Assembly (NCBI GenBank): GCA_027575765.1 | Contig: JANBPT010000867.1 | Span: forward strand, 1-20,502 | Reading direction: 5' to 3' | DNA length: 20,502 nucleotides | Source: Tieghemiomyces parasiticus | Taxonomy: Eukaryota > Kickxellomycota > Dimargaritomycetes > Dimargaritales > Dimargaritaceae | In this document: piece after piece, positions 1 through 11,219 of the stretch | Position numbering within the stretch: the stretch's first letter is position 1 | How the letters are laid out: every line of letters starts with the position of its first letter | The notes under the pieces: generated by a model | The model's input: only the letters and a program-made list of their open reading frames with translations | What the model was told of the DNA's origin: nothing | Databases searched by the model: none | Made by a program: the position numbers and the translations under genes

Positions 1-931
1 GTACGAAACCAACCACCATTGTATTTCTTTACCTGTTTTTGTTAGCATGTACGACTGACATACCGCCTGCCGGCATCTAAAGGCTAGGTTTAATTGCGTA
101 ATGAGTTTGAAGTGCGTTTCATTTGCCTCGCCTTATTCGCTTACATGCCCATGTGCGGCAGTGGACCAATCGTCCCTCACCCGTACGATCATTATTATTT
201 TCTATACAGCGTTCATGTTAGCTGAAGGGGGTCCCCCAATTTCAGTCACGTTTAGACAATATGTCCATAGTCTTCACGAGCTCCGTTGGCATCCACCTCA
301 TCCCCACCCCCCTCCTCCGAACGGGATTCTACGGAACTTGTTGCCTGCTTGTCACCTACAGTATACTATTTAAATCGAGATTTACTATCTCTTGTGCTAG
401 GTATACCGGTTAATTCTGCGCCACCGACCAGCGGCGATTAAGAACCGGTACTTTTAAGCTCATGGGGTGGCGCATTAGTGAACGGCGATTGAGGATCTAC
501 GTTGGATTCTGCTACAATCGCGGGAGCCTTGGCAATACCAGTTGTCGTCCTAGACTTGCCCAACAGCATGGGATCCGGAAATACACTGTTTCATATCGCC
601 TAGGCCAACGTATACTGTGCAGTGTCTCATGCTGCTACCTTATAAAGCCGGCAGGGTAAATTGGCTTGGGTATAGCGGTCTAGCCGACAAACTAGCCGAT
701 ACCGGCAACGTTGTAGGCTAGCCCAAAGGTGCTATGTTGTGGAGCCGAGCACATAACACCGTGCCGACCTTCGTTTACCGCAACCATTAGGGAAACGGGC
801 TAGGTTGTAGTTCACTAATAATGCGAGATGGCGCACATGGGCTGTAGAACATGGATCGTGTCTCTGGAATTCATGGGACTGGTAGGTTAGTTAGTCAGTC
901 CCTAATGCTACTGACCGGTAGCCGATAATAA

Positions 932-949
932 ATATATATATATATATAT
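932..949. repeat. (AT)9 microsatellite
   Basis: Nine uninterrupted AT dinucleotides in spacer DNA, with no gene attached to it. Confidence 0.9.
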
Positions 950-3900
950 TATTGTTTTCATTTCCGGTGGCCCTATCGGCGTGAGGCCGCGGTAAGACGG
1001 GGAATGTAAAAGCATACATTACTAATGCCCGATACGAAGACAATGAGGGAAGCCCGTTGACGCAAGTAACCCGGCAGATGATCAAATATTGTATCCCATC
1101 CGGTTGGTTGAGCATAGTCAAAGGGTGACTGGCAGGTGATCCGGGGGGGGGAACCTGACTTTGACTTGCCTGTTAACCTAAACAAAAAAAAAAGTGAGTT
1201 GAGAAAGTCAGAAGCCAGCAACTGCCCACCGGTTATGAGGCGGTTCTAGTCGATGCGGGATTTTGTTTTTAAGGATCGTCGGAAATAATTATTAAATATT
1301 GTCTAGAGTATACGCGCGGAGTTGCACAATCTGTAGCCCACATGTTGATTCGAGTAAAGGGGAGGAAGGATGCAAACTTGACGAAGTTGAAGGTAAGCCA
1401 ACAATACCATGGTGTTTGTATCAATATAGGCTTCTGTAAATCCAAATACTGCGGAGGACACCAGGTACCAAGGGTTACACGGTATCCCTATGAAATGTTA
1501 TTGAATTGGATAGGTCGGCTTACTATACGTTCCAGGCTTTTACACCCGAGACAGGCTCCCGTTTAGGGACCTCAGGTACGCTGGTGACATAATAGCACCC
1601 CGTCGTTTTTACCCAGTGGTAAGAAGAGGAATATGGGCAACGGATACTTGCGATTCGCAACCGTATTAAGGCTGACCAGGTACGTATAGGAAGGGGGAGG
1701 CTCAGGAGCGACTGAACAGGGAAGTTGCGGGGTACCATCGGCGATGCCATGGGGTGGCCAAAGTGCATGTAGATCACGGGGACAGGGGTAAATGAGCAAT
1801 CTGCACTAGCAGTAAGCTCGGCCGTGTCCCGTCTTCCAATGGCCAGGCTACATTTTAACCTATTTTTATTTCCAATGGCCCAACGAAGACCCCCTTCCCT
1901 ACTAGAAGCATCATGTTTATAACGCTTAACTTGTAGCTAATCACGTGGATAATGTATAGCCAGCGATTGACTAATAGCCCGGTTTCATCATGGTAACCGG
2001 GCAGATCGGCTTCAATGACTACGGGGATCATGTATGGTAGACGAATAGTCGCTCGGAAGACCGTATTGCAGCGGCCATCGTTAACCTTGTCTCCAAACTG
2101 GTTGTATTTTAACATACGAGGCCCGACCCAATAACGTAGAGGGCAAGTTACATCCTCCAGGTTAATTACTAATTACAGTCGGTGCATCAGGTCGGTGGGG
2201 ATTACGGGCGTGATACAGAACAGATAAACCTGGGTGAAGAGGGCATGCCGGACGTTTCGGATCGCACGGGGAAACTTCTATACAGGAAAGCAGGGATTAA
2301 TCAGGCTCCCTTTAATTATAGTGTAATGAAAAGCGATGACAGGAGGACGTCGATGGTCTGAAACACTAGGCTCGTCATGAGACAAAGCGCGGGGTTAACT
2401 ATTGTGTGTCCAGCAGACCCCCGGGGTCCACTGGGACTCATTCGGGTTCAGCGGCTTGGCACAAAAGGTTAAGTTGCGTACTAGGTCTTGCATATGTAGC
2501 CGGTTATATTGTAATATAAAGCAAGGCTTCTCCTGAGGACCACGTGGTAAGGCGGGTGTGGGGGGGCGTGCGAATACACGTGTCCGTTTTTGAGGACAGC
2601 AGTACTGAAGTGGAGAAGAGTAGGAAGGGGAGGGGAAGAGGGAGAGAGATAGGGGTCGTCCCAAATGCTCTTTCACGGACCGCCGGTGCGGTCGATAGAA
2701 ATGGGGTCCGCACAAGACAGATTTCAGAGAAACTCGATTTAGCTAAGCACATTACATACTGATTTAGGGGATCTATTTAGCAGACCTAGGCGGGCTTTAC
2801 CTGCGGGTAGGTGATAATCACGGCGGCGCCACCCGGCCGGTCGGTTCGAAGGTATGATTCCTCGTGACAATGTCGGCAGGGTGGTCTAATGTTGAAGGGC
2901 ATCCAGTCTGAATGATGTGAGCGGGGTAGTTTGATTTACGTGATCCCGGGCCCTATAGCCGAGCTTGGTTTCATCTGCACAGAAATAAATCCGAAACTGT
3001 TTGCCGCTAAATATTTATCCGCCTTGGAGTATTACTTCAGTAACAACCGATGGTGGGTTTCAAATAGATATTGCGGGCGTAGAAGTGTACGAACGGATGC
3101 CACTTTGACGTTGTACCAAGTATTCATCGGCTGCGCAATCGTGAATTCACGGCCCTAGACTTGACCAACCCACGGTCACGCAAATGATCCTGACAGATCC
3201 TAGGTTGGTTATGAAAAGAAGCGTTGCGAACAATGGCCGCCAGGCCAAGTCAGTTACGTCAAAGAGTGGCACCGGCAGCAGGCCATGCTTGTGTTTATGC
3301 CATATACGAAACCCTATCGTTATGTTATCAATATTATTTAGAAAATCGACTTTATCCTTACTAAAGAGGATGTACAGGCGAAAATTATTCCGCCATGGGA
3401 GAGATAGTTGATGTACGAAAGATTCCGGCTCGACGCATAGAAGCTGATGGAAACACCGCATAGATTACCGAATGTCATTGTCTACCAAAAGCGGCGCTAA
3501 AATTTCACCATTCAGTTAGGCGGTATAGGGATTAATAACTGCCACGGTATGAAGGGTTCCGTTTTAGTTTACACTGCCAGTAGTACAACCGTGCCATTAT
3601 TTTCATTAGAAGATGGCAGGTGGACTCCGAATGCAGTGATGCGTCTCTATCACCTCCCCTCGCCGCTTATAGGGATATATCAGTTGCCGCGGGTCAAGCT
3701 TTTTATCACATTCACTAGCCTACCTGCAGACCACATTCAATGTGATCATGACAGATATCCTTGCCGGTATATCATATGGATATGGTTGCATACTGCATTA
3801 GATGGCCAATAAGGGTGATGGGAAAACATCCCGTATTAGGACCTAATGGTCTTATCTTCCCTCGTGCCATCCATGGTACTGGCCATTTTTACCCCGATGT

Positions 3901-5580
3901 TACCGATTGGTGCTCAGGCAATTAACCCTCTGGACTTTGGTGTTGCCCAATGGGTTCTCGCCAGACTTATGATGTTTGCAATTATCTTGGGATGGGTGAA
4001 ACAATGACGGGATGCCAAGGTCCTTATCCTAGAAGTGGTTTTAACTACTCATAGATCTCTGCAACTAGAACTACCACCTTGTTTCTACCGGATTTGACAG
4101 GGGCCCTTTTAATAATATGCGTTTCCCAATGCGGCTTCGTAAAGTCCAACGCTTGAACCTTGCTATACAAAGAATACCAGTTGTGGCAAATTATTCCTCG
4201 CTAACTAACAGGCAGTGGAGATCTTTTGCGGCTACGCGTGCCATGGTGATTCCATTAACTTTAATCGGACCAGAGGAAACCATTTTCTACTGTTATAGTC
4301 TAGTAGGGACAGCTGGAGTGCGGGTAAATTGGCGGAGAAATCATTGCCACTATGTAATTATTGTCAAGCTATGGCAATGCTAAATGTAGATTTACAATAA
4401 GCTAAACACAGGTGGTACAGGGCCACCAGGCAGGGCTTGTGTCAGATACACAAGATCCGAATGATCCATAGCGTTCGGTACCATTGCATAGCATCATTCG
4501 ATATTATCTAAGTAAGGAGGGCACGGAATGATGACTTGATTTTAAGTTGACAGGGTCAAGAATATTGTAAATTGTCCTAGTGGCATGTTAATTACCATTC
4601 TCATTCGGTAACAGCCATTCTAAAACAATTGCAATTTTGATCGAAGTGGCACTGATTAACGGGCCTTCGTGATTGTAACGATGCTTAGTGTTGACATACA
4701 TTTCATTTATCTCACAGGGGCTGCTGCTCCTTATCTATTAACTCGGCTATCAGCATGAATCATGAAGAATCAGACTCAGTATGCATGGCGTAGGCGTTTG
4801 ACTTTCTATCCGACTAGCTGTCAGCGGCGCCTCCGTAAGTTATAATGATGAACGGCACCAACAGTCCGTCGTTATTATTCACACTTGCCATCCGACAATT
4901 GTCCTCTTCTAGCAGTTACTCCATCGCCCTGACATATCGTAACATAGAACCACCTTGTACAGCGCCAGCCATTCACACCGTAAGGGGCCCGATACCACCA
5001 GGTACGACCAACGTCAGCTACTGCGCTGTGTACGCCCATCCTCGATTGGCGGCTCCCATCCTAACGACTGTTAGCCCTCCCTTGAATTTGAACAATTATT
5101 CGTGGGGGAGGGGAAAGTAACTGTTAGCGGTAGAAAAGTAGTAAAGGCGGAAAGCGGAGTTGCAAAGTGGCCCATATCTGGAAGACAGGTAGATCAGAGG
5201 CGGTGGCAAGCGCTCTAGGCCTCCCAGTGTTGCTAAAGTGACGGGTGTTCAAAAATGGATGACCGGATGAGATGGTACTGCTACATATCCGCAGTCAAGT
5301 GTAGGCGCTACCCATTCACGCATCACTATGTACAACTCGTTTTGGCAAACGGCGTCATACCCGCCTCGCTCCTACCCTTTAATTTTCGCCCGCACAGCAC
5401 CCCGGACCTAGACCTGGACGAAGTCGCGACATCGTATTGACACCCCCTGATTGCCTCCATACCTTCAACTTTCCCACCAGCCATTATTTGGCGGGGCCTA
5501 CGGTTCAGCGCCTGGCTCCATCACGACGGAAGTCCAACTGACGGCCAGAGAATGGGCGTTGCGAGGAGGAGAAGGACGTA

Positions 5581-5601
5581 GTGGTGGTGGTGGTGGTGGT
5601 G
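5581..5601. repeat. (GTG)7 trinucleotide repeat
   Basis: Seven perfect GTG units about 150 bp upstream of the TATA box of the aminopeptidase gene. It lies outside any credible coding region. Confidence 0.9.
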
Positions 5602-5753
5602 AGTCAACAGCGCCCTAAAGCGTGCCGGACGATGGGTCTATTCACGGTCACCCCCCTCTCCTACTAGTTGAGTGCTCCAGGCGGGGTTGGTGGCTCGGGG
5701 CTGGCCGCATTAGGAAAGTGTGAGGGTGGACGATCTGGGCCCATTTCGGCAGG

Positions 5754-5762
5754 TATAAAAGG
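5754..5762 (+). promoter_or_regulatory. TATA box of the aminopeptidase transcript
   Basis: TATAAAAGG is a canonical TATA element. The next 260 bp are strongly pyrimidine-rich on the plus strand, the same arrangement as upstream of the small heat-shock gene and of the membrane-protein gene at the right end. Transcription would be expected to start about 30 bp downstream. It lies about 2 kb before the conserved ATG, so a spliced or very long leader is implied. No other gene lies between. Confidence 0.55.
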
Positions 5763-5926
5763 GACTGCGCTACGGGCCCCTTCATCAGCTGCACAATCCC
5801 CTGGTTGTTCGTCGTTCTCCTTACCCCTTGCTTCTTATCGCTTTCCTGACCCTTCCAGGCACTCTTCCCTCGGGCACTCTGTCGAACAGCTGTATAGTTC
5901 CTTGTCTCCGCCTACCCCTCTTCCTC

Positions 5927-6037
5927 ATGAGGTTGTTGTGTGAACGCCAGCACTCGCTCCCTCCACCAGCCTACTTATCGACACCTTTCGTTGGAACCGC
6001 TTTCCAATCTGCTCCTTCTCAGCCAGTATTGGATTAG
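5927..6037 (+). CDS. Upstream ORF in the aminopeptidase leader (36 aa)
   Basis: This is the first ATG after the TATA box. It opens a 36-codon frame ending in TAG nine bases before the GTAAGT donor at 6047. The peptide (starting MRLLCERQHS) is Pro/Ser-rich and resembles nothing I know. If the transcript starts near 5785, scanning ribosomes would meet this ATG first, so it could lower translation of the main frame. Translation is unproven and it may be a chance ORF. Confidence 0.25.
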   Translation: MRLLCERQHSLPPPAYLSTPFVGTAFQSAPSQPVLD

Positions 6038-7060
6038 TTACGAAAGGTAAGTGTGACTGGCTGGGCGGATCGTCCCTATTCCCTGGCAGCGTGAAGCTAC
6101 CGTGGCTACGAAACGCTTCCCATTTATACTATCGTTTCTAATTTCGGATTCACAATTACTGTTGAAGTAGAGCGAATTGTTTCAGCCGTGTCACTCTTAT
6201 TTTAACTCGCCGGTGTACAGCCCAGACTGTGTAGGTCGCCACACCCTAATATCCCGATTTAACCGTACTTGGTCAACGGTTGAAGTCCCCAGAGAAGCAT
6301 CTATACCCCCTCTCGCACCTGACATTAGTTTGCCGATCGGCCAGCAACTCTGACCCGCCATTATTCGCGCTCCCTGGTAAGCAACCACACCGAGCGCCTT
6401 ATCTCCGTTGGCCATCGACACGGCCCTCCACTGACCACGCGCGTGACTTCCACCGAGCTGCACCTGTCGTTCGTTCAGACCACCCAATCCCATTCACTAC
6501 TCCCCTGACCCCTAAAAAACGACCACCAGCCCTGGCCCGCGACGACATGCGTTAATCATTCCTGACCTCTTAAATCCCCTCCCGCGCCCCAGCTGCCCCT
6601 CGTCTTCTGAATAGCCCTGCATCGCCACTGCCGCCGCCCCCCCACTGTCCACCATACCTAGCTCATGCGCCACCCTCCTGTCGCAACCCTTCGTTGCTCC
6701 CTCGTCTCAACGTCCTACTCTGCCCTCCGGCCCGAGACCTGTAGGCCACTACTTCCTTACCCACGTGCCCTCCAGGGTAAGTGAACTTGATCAGTGTCTA
6801 TACCTTTCTGTCGCACCGTCATTACAACCCGGCTGTAACCGCCGTGTGCCCGGTAATCTCTCCCTCGCGTCCGCTTTACCCGACAACCGCCGTTGTCGTG
6901 GCACTTACCGCTGTTACCTTTGCTCACGCTTAACTAGCCCAACGTTGACCACACCCATGTGCATCGATGCCACTCTATACCAGGATTGGACCATCCAGCT
7001 ACCACCATTAGTGTGAAGGGTTAATTTCCAATCGCTTCTATACTATATTTTTTTACAGGT

Positions 7061-7076
7061 TCTCTCTCTCTCTCTC
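7061..7076 (+). repeat. (TC)8 tract
   Basis: Eight TC units followed by TTCAG. It is either a simple repeat or the polypyrimidine tract of a 3' splice site in the leader. Confidence 0.8.
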
Positions 7077-7816
7077 TTCAGCTCACCCCGCCTACTTTGC
7101 CAACTGTGCAATTTTGTCCGGCCGTTTTTACAATCCCCAATTTTACGGCCCGCTGCCTGTGTGCCACTCACTGGCAACTATTAACTGTGGCGGACACTAA
7201 CTGGCCATCTACCTCCAGCCTCTCTCTCCCTCGCCTCCCGCCCTGTCTGACTTCGCCCTGGACTCCCTACATTGCCGGATAGAATTCGTACCTACTAGCT
7301 CCGTCCCCTCAGTCATTTGGTCCGTAGTACTCTTGATTGGCCCCCCGCCCCCTTTGGGGTCAGCCAGGGTAGTTTATTTTACGCTACCCAATTACCCCAC
7401 ACCGATCGTCTCCCCGTCCATCCCTCTCACTTTCCTTCTCCCCGCCTCTCGAGCTCCGTCTCCTTACTCTTTATAACCCGTCTTGCTCGCTCGTTTACTT
7501 TCCCTACGCCGCTTGTTCTTTCCAGCTGACCTGGTCCCTTCACCCCTTGACTGCCCCTGCTTCCTACTCTAACCGCCCTTCGCCGCGCTGGTCCGTTCAC
7601 CTTTTCCCGTGCACCCTCCCCGCTGCTTCCGCTGACTCTGCTCTGCTTCCCTTCTCCCTTACCCGACTGCTCATGTCCAGCTCATCGGTGTGCGTCCCGC
7701 CTTCGCCGTCGTCGTCGTCGTCCACCTCTGCCACTTCCGTTTACGCCTCGTCACCCTCCGACGCGTCCCCCTGCGGTTCACCGTTCGCCCTTTTACCCAT
7801 TCACTCCGTGTCCACC

Positions 7817-9427
7817 ATGCCGCCGCAGGCTGCGAAATCCCCCGCCGCCATTCTGGGCCCGGCCAGTGCGCGCCAGCTTAAAGCCTACGCCAACCAGTTC
7901 CTCGACTTTGTGAACGCCTCGCCGAGCCCGTTCCACGCCGTGGAAACCTCCCGTCAGCGCCTACTCGCCAGCGGCTTCCAGGAGCTCAAGGAGCGCAACA
8001 CGTGGCGCCTAGTGCCCAACGGCAAGTACTTCTTCACACGTAACGCCTCTAGTATCGTCGCCTTTGCCGTCGGCGGTCGTTTTCGCCCTGGTACCGGCGG
8101 CGTCTCGGTGATAGCCGCTCACACTGACAGCCCCTGTCTTAAGCTCAAGCCCGTGTCCAAGCTGGACCGCGTGGGATACCTGCAGGTCGGAGTACAGTGC
8201 TACGGCGGCGGGCTGTGGCACACCTGGTTCGACCGCGACCTCAGCCTGGCTGGCCGTGTCATGGTCGCTGAACGCGATGGCGAGTCGTACAGTCACCACC
8301 TGGTCCGCGTAAACAAACCCATACTACGTATCCCTAACCTAGCTATTCACTTGGACCGCTCCGTCAACGACGGTTTCAAATTTAACAAGGAGACTCATCT
8401 AACCCCGGTGCTAGCCACCATCGCCAAGCGGCTCAACGCCCCGGCCCTGGTGAGCCGCGCCTCGGCGGACACCAGTGAGAGCGACTCGGACAACTCGGAA
8501 GCCAACCGGCCCATCTCGACCCCCGTTCCCAAGGAAATTGCTAATGACGGCCACGTCGCCCGGAACCACCATCCGGAGATTCTGCAGCTGCTGGCCGACG
8601 AGCTGCAAGTTGAGGTGGACCAGATCCGCGACTTTGAGCTTTGCCTCTACGACACTCAGCCTAGCACGCTGGGCGGCGTTTACGACGAGTTTATCTTCTC
8701 GCCGCGGCTGGACAACCTCATGATGTCCTACACCGCCCTTGAATCCCTGTTGGAGTCCACCTCGAAATCCGCCGATGACGAAGCCGCGACTTCGACCTCC
8801 CTGCGCAATGACTCCCAGATCCGATTGGTAGCCCTCTTCGATAACGAGGAGATCGGTTCCCAGTCGGCCTACGGTGCGGACTCGGCCCTGCTCGAGTCTA
8901 CTCTACGCCGTTTGCAGTCATACCATAGCTTTGCCGGTAGCGACCTGCGTCCGCTGGCAGCCGACGACCCGGACTATCTACCCGACGCCCTCGCCTTTGA
9001 GCAGTCGATCCACCGTAGCTTCCTCATCAGTGCCGACATGGCCCACGCAGTGCACCCCAACTACGTAGACCGGCATGAGGCACGGCACCGCCCAGTAATG
9101 CACAACGGTATTGTTATCAAAGTGAACGCCAATCAGCGTTATGCCACCACTGCCCCGACCTCTTTGGTGTTGAAAGTCCTGGCCGACAAGCACCGCGTCC
9201 GGCTGCAGGAGTTTGTGGTTCGCAATGACTCGCCCTGCGGCTCTACCATCGGCCCCATTCTTAGTGCCAAGCTCGGCCTGCGCACCGTTGACGTGGGATG
9301 CCCCCAGCTGGCCATGCACAGCATCCGTGAGATGGCCGGCGCCGACGACGTGGGCCACGCCATCCAGCTCTTCCGCGCCTTCTTTAACGAGTTTGGCACC
9401 CTGGATGTTAACATTCAGGTCGACTAG
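7817..9427 (+). CDS. Aspartyl aminopeptidase, M18 metallopeptidase (DNPEP/Ape4 type)
   Basis: Cytosolic di-zinc exopeptidase that removes N-terminal Asp or Glu from peptides. From the ATG at 7817 it is 536 aa in one exon; animal and yeast relatives are about 475-490 aa. M18 landmarks appear in order: FVNASPSPFHAV (31-42), AAHTDSPC with metal ligand His102, TWFDRDLSLAGRV, SPRLDN with bridging Asp299, DNEEIGS with catalytic Glu344 and ligand Glu345, SADMAHAVHPNY with Asp407, and QLAMHSIRE with His501. Every metal and catalytic residue is present, so it should be active. The extra length is mostly a Ser/Asp/Glu-rich insert at about 212-250. The 7817 start has a strong context (CCACCATG) and fits the family N-terminus. 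An in-frame ATG at 7673 (weaker context) would add 48 Ser/Pro-rich residues (584 aa), and the frame stays open further upstream without an ATG. Family assignment is very secure; the start is moderately so. Confidence 0.95.
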   Translation: MPPQAAKSPAAILGPASARQLKAYANQFLDFVNASPSPFHAVETSRQRLLASGFQELKERNTWRLVPNGKYFFTRNASSIVAFAVGGRFRPGTGGVSVIAAHTDSPCLKLKPVSKLDRVGYLQVGVQCYGGGLWHTWFDRDLSLAGRVMVAERDGESYSHHLVRVNKPILRIPNLAIHLDRSVNDGFKFNKETHLTPVLATIAKRLNAPALVSRASADTSESDSDNSEANRPISTPVPKEIANDGHVARNHHPEILQLLADELQVEVDQIRDFELCLYDTQPSTLGGVYDEFIFSPRLDNLMMSYTALESLLESTSKSADDEAATSTSLRNDSQIRLVALFDNEEIGSQSAYGADSALLESTLRRLQSYHSFAGSDLRPLAADDPDYLPDALAFEQSIHRSFLISADMAHAVHPNYVDRHEARHRPVMHNGIVIKVNANQRYATTAPTSLVLKVLADKHRVRLQEFVVRNDSPCGSTIGPILSAKLGLRTVDVGCPQLAMHSIREMAGADDVGHAIQLFRAFFNEFGTLDVNIQVD

Positions 9428-9823
9428 ATTTCCCTTCTTGTCTGTCCTACAAGTTTGAGAACTCTCGTAGGACTTTTTCTACCTACATTCCCCCCCCCTT
9501 GTATTTCTTTTGCTTTACTTCGCTTTGGTGTAGCTGGCGTGCCCCTACCTTTAAGGTTTCATACTCTGACTTTTGGGCCAGCAAAATCCCGTTGGCCAGC
9601 GGATAATGTTGCTGATAGAAGGACAGTGACGAGAATGACTTGGGTCTATAACCACTTTCCTGTCCATCGAGTTTTTCTTACCAAGCCATTCCTACTTTTC
9701 CATTTGCACGGCTTACATAATTCGAAACCTGATGAATGGTATTCCGAGCGTCATTACTATTGAATGCAATCCCCAATAAACAACTCGTTTGGTATTGGCG
9801 CTAATGCATGGGTTTAGAATAAA
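9428..9823 (+). other. 3' UTR of the aminopeptidase gene
   Basis: T-rich sequence without a credible ORF. It contains two poly(A) signals, AATAAA at 9775-9780 and 9818-9823, about 350 and 390 bases after the stop codon. Confidence 0.55.
9775..9780 (+). terminator. AATAAA poly(A) signal of the aminopeptidase gene
   Basis: Canonical hexamer downstream of the TAG at 9425-9427. A second copy at 9818-9823 could serve as an alternative 3' end. Confidence 0.5.
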
Positions 9824-10047
9824 CCTCCATGCACACAATATGGGTCGAAGCTTAAGGAACGACAGGATGCAAGGCGGAGTAAAATCTCAAAGTCCTTACT
9901 AGGCCCAATGAAACCATTGGCCGGTTGGTAGTGAACCTGGTGTAGTGTGCACAATACTGTTTACACCTTACCTTTTTCGGGTTGATTTTACAAACCGCGA
10001 CCGTATGAATCCGCCTCGAATCTAACAACCGTGACACAAACGAGTTG
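9781..10047. repeat. 11-bp inverted repeat pair (CAACTCGTTTG)
   Basis: CAACTCGTTTG at 9781-9791 has its exact reverse complement at 10037-10047. The first arm directly follows a poly(A) signal; the second lies just outside the mariner relic. It could be the end of an unrelated small element or chance: one or two 11-bp pairs this close together are expected in 20 kb. Confidence 0.3.
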
Positions 10048-10146
10048 ATTAAAACATTTTAAAAATAATACCGTATTCTGGAACGGATAAGAATGACTAT
10101 AGATGCCTCCAAATCGGTGTGAGTTTTCTAAGTCAAATGGTGTTTG

Positions 10147-11162
10147 TTAAATAAAATTACCACCACTCTGCACCACTCGGCGAGCCCTTTCTATCCACCG
10201 ACTACTGCAAGTTCTAAAGTCCTTTGGCTGGGACTTAGTTAGCTTCGATTGCCAGTCATCCACGACCACCTCCACCGTGGTGAACTTCTCACCCTCAGCC
10301 ACTGTGTGACATTCCTGAACAACCAGAAGTCACAAGGAGGCCAGATCAGCAGGACTCTAGGGAGTAGCTGGCAGAAGTTTGAATTTAGAGGCGGCAATGT
10401 AGGCCTGGGTAGCTGCGGGACGATGTGGTGGTGTATTACCGTGGTAGAATCATGGAGGATGACGATCCAGACTTCCACGTGCCTCCTCCTAGGCCTGGAC
10501 CATGGGCTTCTGCCCGTACTCAACCTAGAGATTTGCAGAGAGCTTGACACCAGGGGGGCTTGGCACTCAGGTGAAATAGGCCACGCCTGGTGAAATAAAT
10601 AGTCAGCATCACCTTGGGTGTGGTACCGCCTCGAAAGGTCTCAGTTGGGACAGGACCACCTTTGGCGATTAGAGCCAGCAGTTAGTCACTGGTCCCCATC
10701 AAAATCCTCCTGGAACGCAGTAGGCAAAACGTACCCACTAGTAGTGCTGGGCATTGATAAGATCGTGGGGGAACCCAGCGATTGCAATAGCTGTGCAACC
10801 CCAGGTCCCTGTGCAGGACTCTGCGCATAGTAGTAAGGGAGGTGCGACAGGTGTGGGCTAGCTGTTTCGTAATCAAACGAAGTTCTTACTCCAGTAGTGC
10901 CAGGTTAAGAGCTCCATAATATCAACCAATGGTTCCTGGCAAGCGGCCAAACCGAGTGTCACATAAAGAAGCAATGGCCTATGCGAAAGCAAGCTAGCTA
11001 CTTGTTGACGGCAGAATGACAAGGGCCAACCAAGCCCTGTACGCCAGTCAGTCCAGATAAAATGGCATCTTCCTTGCGGCACTTGAAATAAAAATAATAT
11101 TTGAGAACCCGCACATCACGGTTGGTAAATTTAGGTGGGATGGGGACTTCAGGAGTCGACAT
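10147..11162 (-). pseudogene. Decayed mariner-family (DD34D) transposase
   Basis: Cut-and-paste transposase of the Tc1/mariner superfamily, now inactive. Read on the minus strand across shifting frames, it shows mariner landmarks in order: an ATG at 11162, a helix-turn-helix part (TSLTTMRRVLHRDLGLHSY, in the frame from 10876), the first Asp as GDQ-stop-LTA where GDESW-like is expected (10680-10700), KVMLTIYFTRRGLFHLSAKP (about 10555-10615), FYHGNTPPHR (10420-10449) where YHDN is expected, CDFWLFRNVTQWL (10296-10334), and GEKFTTVEVVVDDWQ running to RWIERARRVVQSGG and a TAA at 10147. The second catalytic Asp is Gly. The third Asp follows 34 residues later, discounting one extra codon, which is the mariner spacing. 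Two frameshifts flank the CDFWLF block and many stops interrupt the frame. ATG to stop spans about 339 codons, normal for mariner. Terminal inverted repeats were not identified with confidence. Confidence 0.85.
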
Positions 11163-11219
11163 AATGAAGAGGTAAATATTCAATTTGAGAAGTGAGAAAT
11201 CGTCCGAATCTACCATGGT

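Larger units (their letters stand above)
1..5640. other. Intergenic region without a supportable gene
   Basis: No reading frame here looks like a protein. The longest ATG-started frames (at 101, 1342, 3549, 4117, 4845 and 5255) are 61-91 codons, the range expected by chance, and none carries a motif I recognise. They are scattered over frames with no shared codon bias. Small items seen: an (AT)9 run at 932-949, an 11-bp direct repeat TTCCAATGGCC at 1834-1844 and 1870-1880, and a (GTG)7 run at 5581-5601. Sequence becomes pyrimidine-rich from about 5640, where the leader of the next gene begins. Confidence 0.6.
5785..7816 (+). other. Pyrimidine-rich 5' leader with candidate introns
   Basis: From the TATA box to the conserved ATG the plus strand is dominated by C and T, with no conserved coding. 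Splice-like signals are present: a consensus donor GTAAGT at 6047-6052 after AAAG, a second GTAAGT at 6777-6782 after CCAGG, an acceptor-like T-run plus ACAG ending at 7058, a (TC)8 tract plus TTCAG ending at 7081, and TTCTTTCCAG ending at 7525. The simplest model is one or two leader introns ending at 7081 or 7525. Which pair is used cannot be decided from sequence alone, and an unspliced 2-kb leader is also possible. Confidence 0.4.

Noticed and set aside
2395..2752. Overlapping 72-106 codon frames on both strands
   Set aside because: The starts are poor and the composition is low-complexity on a purine-rich strand. No motif is present and the length is within chance.
2841..2866. GGTTCGAA resembling a tRNA B box
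   Set aside because: No T stem, acceptor stem or anticodon arm can be folded around it.
5668..5943. 91-codon frame spanning the TATA box at 5754
   Set aside because: It starts with TTG, overlaps a promoter and has the low-complexity composition of the leader.
7547..7672. Extension of the aminopeptidase frame to 7547
   Set aside because: The codon at 7547 is TTG, not ATG. The first in-frame ATG is at 7673 and family similarity begins after 7817.
8978..9358. 126-codon antisense frame in the aminopeptidase gene
   Set aside because: It is a mirror of a GC-rich, conserved coding region with no features of its own.
10249..10593. 114-codon plus-strand frame across the mariner relic
   Set aside because: It begins with TTG and is antisense to transposase blocks; the minus-strand reading explains the sequence.
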